Part shown: piece after piece, positions 56,517 to 64,000 of the stretch
Numbering within the stretch: position 1 is the first letter of the stretch
Layout: each line of letters opens with the position of its first letter
NCBI RefSeq assembly: GCF_910592395.1
Contig: NC_088326.1
Coordinates: forward strand, 3,787,001-3,851,000
DNA from: Lineus longissimus
Taxonomy: Eukaryota > Nemertea > Pilidiophora > Heteronemertea > Lineidae
Direction of reading: 5' to 3'
Length of the DNA stretch: 64,000 nt
The notes under the pieces: model-generated
Databases searched by the model: none
The model's input: only the letters and a program-made list of their open reading frames with translations
Told to the model about the DNA's origin: nothing
Program-made: the position numbers and the translations under genes

Positions 56517-57986
56517 ATGATAATGTTGAAAAATGCCTTGTCGGGTCATCCCCTTAGGTTAATCAGCAACCTGGGGTATACGGCAGCACAATATAAGATG
56601 GCTATTTTTAAACTTGACCAGCGCTATGGGGGGGAAACTCGTACACTAAAGAAATACTTAGATCGGTTGCTAACTTGGAAGGAGGTGTCCGAGGGTGACT
56701 TGCGAGCCTTAGAAGAATTGTCTAACCAGATGTGCGATGTAATCTCCAAACTCGATGACACTGACCATGCCCGGGAGTTAATTGGTAACACCGTCTTGTA
56801 TACTTTAGTGAAGCAAAAGGTTCCACACTCTCTCCTAGTGAAGTATGCAGAGCAGCGCAGTACAAATGCCCAGGATGGTTTGGCTGTATTCACGAAGTGG
56901 TTCAACCGGCAAGTTTGCTTGATGTTGGAGATGTCCGAGCTGCGTGCTCCTCGTACCAAGGAAAAAACTGCTGAACAGCCACACAGTAAAAGAAAGTCTG
57001 AGAGTAATAAAAGCCATTCTTATGCCGTTTCAGCCACTGACTCTAAGAAGACAACTACTTCCCAGTCGAAGCCTGCCGAACAGAAGGATGACAAGCGCCA
57101 GGGAACAGAGTTCGAATGCCCGTTATGCAAGGGCAGTCATCATGTGGTGAGATGCCAGTTGTGGAAGCCAGCCTCCACCGAAGAGCGATGGAAAATAGCG
57201 AAGGAAAAAGCCTTATGTTACAAGTGCCTGTGTGGGAAACACATGGCGAAGAATTGCACGAAGGAGCCCCGGAAGTGCGAGATAGACGGATGCCAGCGGA
57301 CCCACCATCGACATCTGCACAAGAAAGAAACCAAGACAGAAGCTGCCAAGAAGAACACACCTGAGCCTGTTGGGTGTTTTGGAATTGCTGGGAATGGTCA
57401 GGTACGTCTGAATAAAGTATCATTAAGAGTTTTACCTGTTCTTGTTGCAGATGTTGATGGTCAGATGAGAAGATTGAACGCCTTCCTCGATGATGGGTCC
57501 GACTCCTCCTACGTTCGTCGATCCGTCCTGTCTGAGCTGGGGATTTCCAGAATTGAGGACCACACGATCACCATGTCAACTATGACGACGACTGGTACAA
57601 AGGTCAAGAGTGGTACAGTAACCCTGTCGGTGGAGAGTTTGAATGGCAACCTAAGGGTAAGACTGGGCTGTAGAATTTTGGATCGCCTATGCGAGGGGGT
57701 GCGTCCTCAGAATTGGGGCATGAACAAAAATAGATGGTCTCATTTGGCAGATATTGACTTCCCGAGAATTGATGGTGCAGAGACTGTAGACATAGTAATA
57801 GGATCCGATCATCCCGAGCTGACGATGTCTTTAGAGGAGGTCGCAGGACAACCAGGAGAGCCGGTAGCACGTCTTACTCCCCTTGGTTGGACTTGCACTG
57901 GGATGCTAGGGACGTCTTCCCAGGACCAGGATGAGATAGGTGGCTATGCAGCCACTATGGAACCAAGATTTGATGACCGATGGTAA
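56517..57986 (+). CDS. BEL/Pao gag C-terminal part and protease
   Basis: A 489-residue frame: gag core (GHPLRLI), Zn-knuckle-type CCHC motifs starting at residues 201 (CPLCKGSHH) and 234 (CYKCLCGKH), a third Cys/His cluster, then the aspartic protease with LDDGSD at residues 324-329. It ends at 57986, overlapping the next frame by 47 bases. The start ATG is probably not a true start, because BEL elements usually encode one long polyprotein. Confidence 0.82.
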   Translation: MIMLKNALSGHPLRLISNLGYTAAQYKMAIFKLDQRYGGETRTLKKYLDRLLTWKEVSEGDLRALEELSNQMCDVISKLDDTDHARELIGNTVLYTLVKQKVPHSLLVKYAEQRSTNAQDGLAVFTKWFNRQVCLMLEMSELRAPRTKEKTAEQPHSKRKSESNKSHSYAVSATDSKKTTTSQSKPAEQKDDKRQGTEFECPLCKGSHHVVRCQLWKPASTEERWKIAKEKALCYKCLCGKHMAKNCTKEPRKCEIDGCQRTHHRHLHKKETKTEAAKKNTPEPVGCFGIAGNGQVRLNKVSLRVLPVLVADVDGQMRRLNAFLDDGSDSSYVRRSVLSELGISRIEDHTITMSTMTTTGTKVKSGTVTLSVESLNGNLRVRLGCRILDRLCEGVRPQNWGMNKNRWSHLADIDFPRIDGAETVDIVIGSDHPELTMSLEEVAGQPGEPVARLTPLGWTCTGMLGTSSQDQDEIGGYAATMEPRFDDRW

Positions 57987-60900
57987 AGAGACAGAGTTTA
58001 CACCCGAAGAGCAGAGGATTATAGATGGTGTTGAAGCTTCAAAGGTGTACCACAGGGAGCAGGGATGTTACGAGGTTTCCATCCCATGGATAGATGGCAG
58101 TCCAGAACTTCCATGTAACTACGAGATCGCCCGTCGCCGCCTGGTGTCCTTGGAGAGAACCTTGATGAAGAAACCGAAACTGGCGGAGAAGTACAAAGAC
58201 GGGATGAAGCAAAACATCGAGAAGGGATACCTGAAAAAGGTGCCAGATGCAGACATTGCTACTGGGTGGTATCTTCCGCACTTTCCAGTGGTTCGGGAGG
58301 ACAAGGAGACTACGAAGGTGAGGATAGTGTTTGATTCTGCAGCCCAATATCAAGGAGTCTCCTTGAATGATAAGATGCATGCTGGTCCCAAGCTTCAAAG
58401 AGAAATCTTCGACATCTTGGTGAGATTTCGCGTGGGTCAAGTTGGTCTGGCTGGAGACATCAAGGAGATGTTCTCCCAAGTTTTGCTGTCTGAGAGAGAT
58501 CGCAAATTTCACAGAATCTTATGGAGAGATCTAAATGTCTCACAAGCCGTTGAAGTTTATGAGTCGACCAGACTAACTTTTGGGGATAAAGCGTCTCCTT
58601 TTCTTGCCATGCATGTCTTGCAGACTCACGCCAGAGATCACCAGGATGTGTGCCCAGCTGTTGCCTTTGTGTGCCTGTACTGCACATATATGGATGATGC
58701 GATTACCTCGATTGATGGGACTTGGGAGGCCAAACAGCTACGGAAAGATTTGGCTGCCATTTTGATTAAGGCCGGATTCTACATTCGGAGATGGTGCAGT
58801 AACGTCCTACTGGCATTGGAGGGAGTACCTGCCGAAGATAGAGCTAGTGGACAGTTGGAGGTGAGCGATTCCACTTTACCAAGCATCAAGACGTTGGGGA
58901 TCAGGTGGGATGCCGAGCCTGACTGTTTTGGGTTTGCTGCCCAGAAGATTGTCGTCCCAGAGGTCGTTACCAAGAGGTCGCTGTTGAGTCGCATTGCTAC
59001 ACTGTTCGATCCCTTACAGTGGTTGGCACCTTTCACCATCCGTGTAAAGATGATGTTACAGCAGTCCTGGGTTTTGGGATTGGGCTGGGATGAACCTATG
59101 CCTGAGGCCCTGGTGATAGAAGCAACAGAATGGTTCGAGGAGTTACCGAGGATAGAACAGCTAGTCATCCCAAGGCGATACTTTACCCAGCCATCAAATG
59201 AGGGAGTTGTTACCATTCACACTTTTTCCGATGCCAGTTCGAAAGCATATGCCGCCGTGAGTTATGCCCGTTATGTCTCAGCTGGCGGAGAGATAGAGCT
59301 GTCATTGGTCGCAGCAAAAGCCAGAGTCGCGCCCTTGAGAGCAGTGAGTATTCCGCGACTTGAATTGATGGGAGCCGTGCTAGGCTATAGACTCACGCTG
59401 AAGATTACTACCTTGCTGAAGTGTCCAATAGAAAAGGCAACATTTTGGACCGACTCACTAGATGTGGTTCATTGGGTACGGAATCAGTCGAGGCGATTTA
59501 AGCCGTTTGTGGCCAATCGTATTGCTGAGTTGCAAACTGAATCTAATCCTCACCAATGGCGTTTTGTTCCAGGCAAAGAGAATCCTGCAGATGTAGCCAC
59601 GAGAGGGATGTCGGTGGAGGATCTGACCAGTCCGAATGTATGGTTCCAGGGCCCGGAATTCTTACATAAGGAAGAGAGCCAGTGGCCGACGTGTAAGACT
59701 CTGATCAACCCTACAGACCAAGCTGTAATCGAGTCTTCCAAGTCGTGTGTGCAGACAAATGCCATGGTTGCAGTTTCAACACCAGAACTTCTCGAAAGAA
59801 TGAACTACACCAAGTACTCCACATGGAATCGATTGGTACGTGTGATGGCTTGGATGATAAGGTTTGTCCACATTGTTAGAGGAGGACCTCAGCAGAGGGT
59901 GAATCGACAGGAACCTGACAAGAATGGGTGCAATTCCAGCGAGTTAGATGGGTCTGATCGACAGTATGATGGTCACACTTCAAAATGTAAGAATTCCGGT
60001 GATAGACAAGCTGATACTGACGAAATTCCGAATGATGCCTTATCACGTGACGAGTACCAAGAATCTGAGCTCGCCATTGTGAGAATGGTACAGCGGGCCT
60101 GCCTGTTTGAAGACTACAACGCGTTGCTGGTAGGTAATAGTGCGAGGGTGATGAAGAAAAGCGCATTAAGAAGTCTTAACCCATTCCTAGATGCTGATGG
60201 TGTGATGAGAGTGGGAGGTCGTTTGCAGCATGCCGACCTACCATACGATGTTAGACATCCAATCATTCTTCCTAGTTCACATCACATTTCAGTACTGATT
60301 GTGAGAAGAGCCCACCTGTATGCCGGGCATTCACGTGGAGTGAATGCTACCCTGGCTGATATAAGGCTGCGATTTTGGATCTTGAATGGGCGAGAAGCCG
60401 TCAAAAAGGTGGCTTATTGCTGTTACCAGTGTAGAAAGATGAAGGAACAACCAGCAACCCAGATGATGGCTCCGCTACCAGCCTCCAGAGTTATGATGTC
60501 TCTCAGGGCCTTCTCCTACTGTGGTGTTGATTTTGCTGGCCCCTTTGTTACTAAGATCACTAGATTCAAATCTGCTAAGAGGTACATGTGTTTGTTTACT
60601 TGTTTGCAGACTAGAGGCGTTCACTTGGAGATGGCCTACTCGTTGGAGACGGATGGATTCTTGATGGCCTTTTCAAGAATGGTGGCACGCAGAGGAAAAC
60701 CGATAGAAGTCGTCAGTGATAACGGAGGGTGCTTGGTAAAAGGAGAGAGTACCCTGAGAGAATTCGTGGAGGGCATGGATCGGACGAAGATAGTCGACTC
60801 TGTGAGTAATCAGGGCATCCGTTGGAAGTTCAACCCTCCGTATGGCTCCCACCATGGTGGGGTGTTTGAGTCGCTCATTAAGTCTGCCAAGAAAGCCTTG

Positions 60901-61443
60901 TATTCGATTTTTGGAGAAGCCCACCTGACTGACGAAGAGTTGCTGACAGGGATTGTCGAAGTAGAAGGTATGCTGAACTCCAGGCCGTTGACGTATGTTA
61001 GCTCCGACCCTAAAGATTTAGAAGTGTTGACGCCTAATCATTTCCTGGTAGGACAGTGCGGTGGACAGTTGGCTCCCCAGATCGTGGATGAGACTGACTA
61101 CAACCCACGACATCGATGGCGCCTAGTCCAAGACATGTTGTACAGGTTCTGGGTTAGATGGCAGAAGGAGTATTTGACTCTCCAACAGCAGAGAGGAAAA
61201 TGGAGAGAAGTCCATTCTGATTTGGCAGTCGATGATGTCGTTGTCCTGCAGGAGCAAGGTTGCCCCCGTTGGAGCTGGCCGATTGGAAAAGTCACTGAAG
61301 TAGAGAGAGGTTCTGATGGTCATATAAGAACAGCGACAGTCTTGTCCAGAGGAAAAACGTATCGACGTCCTATCACGCGCCTTGTTCCGTTGATTGCAGC
61401 CGATGGTGAGACGACTACCGAAAAAGCAGACGACAAGAAGTAG
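57940..61443 (+). CDS. BEL/Pao pol: reverse transcriptase, RNase H, integrase
   Basis: A 1167-residue frame. RT with YMDD at residues 250-253; RNase H with Asp at about 431 (TFSDASSKAYAAV) and TDSLDVVHWV; integrase with an HHCC zinc region (His 792, His 797, Cys 828, Cys 831) and catalytic Asp 864, Asp 927 and Glu 977; a C-terminal tail typical of BEL integrases. Stop TAG at 61441-61443. All catalytic residues are present. Confidence 0.93.
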   Translation: MAMQPLWNQDLMTDGKETEFTPEEQRIIDGVEASKVYHREQGCYEVSIPWIDGSPELPCNYEIARRRLVSLERTLMKKPKLAEKYKDGMKQNIEKGYLKKVPDADIATGWYLPHFPVVREDKETTKVRIVFDSAAQYQGVSLNDKMHAGPKLQREIFDILVRFRVGQVGLAGDIKEMFSQVLLSERDRKFHRILWRDLNVSQAVEVYESTRLTFGDKASPFLAMHVLQTHARDHQDVCPAVAFVCLYCTYMDDAITSIDGTWEAKQLRKDLAAILIKAGFYIRRWCSNVLLALEGVPAEDRASGQLEVSDSTLPSIKTLGIRWDAEPDCFGFAAQKIVVPEVVTKRSLLSRIATLFDPLQWLAPFTIRVKMMLQQSWVLGLGWDEPMPEALVIEATEWFEELPRIEQLVIPRRYFTQPSNEGVVTIHTFSDASSKAYAAVSYARYVSAGGEIELSLVAAKARVAPLRAVSIPRLELMGAVLGYRLTLKITTLLKCPIEKATFWTDSLDVVHWVRNQSRRFKPFVANRIAELQTESNPHQWRFVPGKENPADVATRGMSVEDLTSPNVWFQGPEFLHKEESQWPTCKTLINPTDQAVIESSKSCVQTNAMVAVSTPELLERMNYTKYSTWNRLVRVMAWMIRFVHIVRGGPQQRVNRQEPDKNGCNSSELDGSDRQYDGHTSKCKNSGDRQADTDEIPNDALSRDEYQESELAIVRMVQRACLFEDYNALLVGNSARVMKKSALRSLNPFLDADGVMRVGGRLQHADLPYDVRHPIILPSSHHISVLIVRRAHLYAGHSRGVNATLADIRLRFWILNGREAVKKVAYCCYQCRKMKEQPATQMMAPLPASRVMMSLRAFSYCGVDFAGPFVTKITRFKSAKRYMCLFTCLQTRGVHLEMAYSLETDGFLMAFSRMVARRGKPIEVVSDNGGCLVKGESTLREFVEGMDRTKIVDSVSNQGIRWKFNPPYGSHHGGVFESLIKSAKKALYSIFGEAHLTDEELLTGIVEVEGMLNSRPLTYVSSDPKDLEVLTPNHFLVGQCGGQLAPQIVDETDYNPRHRWRLVQDMLYRFWVRWQKEYLTLQQQRGKWREVHSDLAVDDVVVLQEQGCPRWSWPIGKVTEVERGSDGHIRTATVLSRGKTYRRPITRLVPLIAADGETTTEKADDKK

Positions 61444-61506
61444 GTTAAGTTCTGAGGAACTACATGTATATATATATTGTGACATGGCTAACTCGGATCA
61501 TGTCAC

Positions 61507-61515
61507 GGGGAGGGG
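61507..61515 (+). other. Polypurine tract
   Basis: GGGGAGGGG directly abuts the 3' LTR, as expected for plus-strand priming. Confidence 0.8.
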
Positions 61516-63130
61516 TGTTGTGACGATCAGTGATCGTTTGTTATTGCGATCAGCTGACTTCTCCCTTGACCCGGTTTGACCCCGTTATTGTATTATTATT
61601 TCCGCGCCAAAAAATTGTTTACCGAGATTTTGCGAGATGTTGGCGAGACTTAGGTAACACCCATGGGCATGTGTGTTCAAGACAGCACTTCGACTCCGTC
61701 CGCGATTGAGTGAGGATCGCCGCCGGTTCTGTACCATTCTATAGATGACAACGCCCAGAAGTTCGTAGCGAGATGGTTGAAATGGTTGAAGCAGCGTTGA
61801 AATGGTGGTAACGTTTTTATGATTGATTCACGCCGTACTTTACCGATAGAATGGAAAATGCCATAATTTTACCGGTGTGAAGCCTTTCACGCTTTACGTA
61901 CATTTGTATACGGCCGATGCACTGACCGTGTGTATCGTGCTGTGTTTGTAAACGTATCACCAGTTTGTGTCTTCCTCTCGCTAATGTATAGCTATCTGTG
62001 CATTTAATTGACATGGTTTTCTATAGTTTGAGAAGGGGTCTAAAAGGGGGGTGTATTAATGTTTGAAGGTGCATTCTGGTCTTTGCGGACCAGGTGCTTC
62101 GAATAGGCTCGCGTAGATCAGGTCGACCTGAGCAACTTTCCACTCCATTCTTTTAGGCCTATTTTCGATGAATGGGCTGTAATGTTGTTGATTCTCGGTT
62201 AGAATGAATCGTTATCGTTTAGTATTTTAGTCCATTGGTGTTATTGGACATACTCGAACCTGTTATATAGACTTTAATAATTATAGACCGTGCGAACGGA
62301 TTTTTCTGGAAAACCATTATATAAAACCCAGTTGTATTTTGGGACTAAAAAGATGTTGTGTTAACCCACGTTTTAATCTGTGTATGTTGAATTCAGGTGA
62401 CTGTTTGATAGTTATATAGTTAGAAGCCAGTGGGTGTGATTCCATCACTGTCTCTCCGCTTACGCCAGAAGCCGTGTTGACGATTTGGACGAATCCGCCC
62501 TGCAGAGATCGAGAAGGACGAGGCCTTGCTGTTGACGTCCCTCCCCGTTTATAGAATACCCGTGGCGGTATAGTATTCTTAATTTACTGGCTAGTTTATT
62601 GTTACGACCTGCCGGCTAGTTAGGACTAGTCTGTTGCCATCTGGGCAGAACCGGTTGAGTCGAAGTCATTTATATAGTCCTAGCTAGCGGTCAGGTTGCT
62701 TCAGTCAGCCTGAGTCAATGTTACAGACTGTTTGTGTTGTAGCACGCTTGAGTTGTGAGAAGCATTTTTAGTATATATCCCTTAGCGGAAAAAACTTGTA
62801 TTGATATATTCCCCTTGGTGGGAAGATAATTTGATATATATATATAATCTACTACGCCCTTCTACTGACGTTCCGGGCTGGAATACCGAAGTCTGCAATC
62901 GAACACGAGACGGAGGATAGCCTGTTGTAGATGCCGGAGAAGAGACACCGCAATCGTGTGTAAAACTAGTACGGAGCCGCTGGCTCTAGGCTGAAGCATT
63001 TACAGCTATAGTGAATTGTAGGTATCTTATGATAGCTTGTACCATATAGATATACAGTCCTCTTCATAAAGTAATTAACCTCTGGCATAGTTCTTATCGT
63101 CATCTTGTCAATTCGTTGATCGCCAGAACA
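61516..63130 (+). repeat. 3' LTR of BEL/Pao element
   Basis: 1615 bp, same ends as the 5' LTR, followed by GACTT. Confidence 0.93.
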
Positions 63131-63135
63131 GACTT

Positions 63136-63900
63136 TATACCGAGATGTATCCAAATTAACTCATTTTACTAATAAAAGGAAACGGAAATAATCTCCATCA
63201 TACTGCAGGATTACTTGTCAATATTTGTCAGCAATTCTGAATACCAGTAAATTCGTTGCCCTCACCGCCACTTCCAGTATTACTGTAGACTTACAATAGA
63301 CTGGTATGATATAATGAGATATCCAGGGCGTATAATGCGTGAAGTTTCCAAAGAAGACTGTCCATATACTGTGGACACTGTCGATCAGAATACTTGAAAT
63401 ATTGCTCATTATATAACGCATGGTTACAGATGTTTCAGATCATTTGATGTGCTACCGAGAACTGACTCAGGATATTCGAAGCATGAGATTTTGTCCTATC
63501 AATATCAGATATGTTGCCGTAATGTCATGACTTCCACCCATTTCGTGCAGTGTTTGAGCTTTATATATATATATATCTGATAATACGGGCTATTCAGAAA
63601 TAGAAAGTAAAATAGCTCATCACAAACTGGATTTCGAGTGAAACCTTTCATGGGCCTCGATGCGAAAATCAAGGATTTCTGAAGATTTCTGCTGATCAAC
63701 TGATACGCCACCTGGAAGCACTAAGATGAATTATTTTCAACACCTAATGTACTCGGATTCATCTCCGTATATAGGCTGCCTCGAGCACAATATTTTTCTG
63801 TGCGCATCAGATTAAAATACCCACAGCCCAGATTTGTAGCCATCTTGTCCCTCACAAAATTATTGATATTGCTCAGCTTCCAGACATCGCGCTATGGGCG
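63136..63900 (+). other. Unit 5' region, no recognised gene (unit C)
   Basis: Matches about 31140-31420 and 32300-32645 of unit B and the corresponding unit A DNA, with a divergent join near 63430-63580. No gene was recognised. Confidence 0.5.
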
Positions 63901-63912
63901 AAGGCGAATCTA

Positions 63913-64000
63913 TAGGTAATAAAGGCACGGGAAAAAAAGGTACGGAAAAAAGGTACAGGAAATAAAAGTGCAGGAAATAAAAGTACCGGTAATGAAGGTA
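63913..64000 (+). repeat. Purine-rich tandem repeat at window edge
   Basis: Repeats of a GGTACAGGAAATAAAAG-like block with a period of about 15 run off the window end. Units A and B lack it at the matching place (about 8415 and 32640). Confidence 0.7.

Larger units (their letters stand above)
53205..63130 (+). mobile_element. BEL/Pao LTR retrotransposon, full length
   Basis: Two LTRs of 1615 bp each (53205-54819, 61516-63130), TG...CA ends, flanked by GACTT on both sides (53200-53204, 63131-63135). Units A and B show the empty site. It has a primer binding site, a polypurine tract and the domains gag, protease, RT, RNase H and integrase in that order. The LTRs appear identical by eye, which suggests recent insertion. 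The coding region is split among three frames. No envelope gene was seen. Confidence 0.93.
52756..64000 (+). repeat. Start of tandem unit C, interrupted by BEL/Pao element
   Basis: The flanks 52756-53204 and 63131-63900 continue as one sequence matching about 30602-31140 and 31140-32645. No PFK exon lies within the window; it continues to the right. Confidence 0.8.

Noticed and set aside
1-64000. CRISPR array, rRNA or prokaryotic operon
   Set aside because: No regular spacer pattern, no rRNA sequence and no operon-like packing. The window is split-gene eukaryotic DNA.

Overview
The window is animal nuclear DNA: AT-rich, split genes with GT-AG introns, many short MITE-like elements, tRNA-derived SINEs, non-LTR reverse transcriptase fragments and a BEL/Pao LTR retrotransposon. 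The repeat types (a (CGT)n-bearing repeat opening with an AGCTCACC hairpin, tRNA-headed SINEs) suggest a marine invertebrate, most likely a mollusc or another lophotrochozoan. An invertebrate deuterostome cannot be excluded from sequence alone.

The main architecture is a large tandem duplication. A unit of about 22-24 kb occurs as unit A (about 7041-30601) and unit B (about 30602-52755). A third unit (C) starts at about 52756 and leaves the window on the right; a 9.9 kb BEL/Pao element (53205-63130) is inserted in it. A shrunken relic of a further unit lies at about 5225-7040. Each full unit carries, on the + strand, (1) nine exons for the C-terminal half of 6-phosphofructokinase (PFK) and (2) about 3.5 kb downstream, a gene for a small type I membrane receptor whose cysteine pattern matches the TACI/BCMA-type repeats of the TNF receptor superfamily.

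The two PFK copies are damaged differently. Copy A has an 11-base deletion in exon 3. Copy B has a lost 3' splice AG at exon 1 and an extra G in exon 4. No exons for the N-terminal half of PFK were found, so both look like captured 3' fragments. The receptor copy in unit A is open throughout: signal peptide plus repeat 1, two near-identical cassette exons each carrying one repeat, a stalk and transmembrane exon, and a cytoplasmic exon, all in phase 1, about 380 residues. The unit B copy has a 25-base deletion in exon 1, one cassette exon instead of two, and a shortened tail, so it is probably a pseudogene.

Comparing the units base by base acts as an insertion detector: one unit supplies the empty site for elements in the other. 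This gives clean boundaries for several elements, including two families with 9-base target duplications and terminal inverted repeats (Mutator-like by that criterion), a 955-bp near-perfect foldback element, an element nested at the exact edge of another, and a LINE inserted inside a MITE.

Region by region: 1-5220 repeats, two copies of the (CGT)n repeat and one unexplained minus-strand ORF; 5225-7040 relic unit with SINE and LINE; 7041-30601 unit A; 30602-52755 unit B; 52756-64000 unit C with the BEL/Pao element. No rRNA genes, CRISPR arrays or functional tRNA genes were seen.
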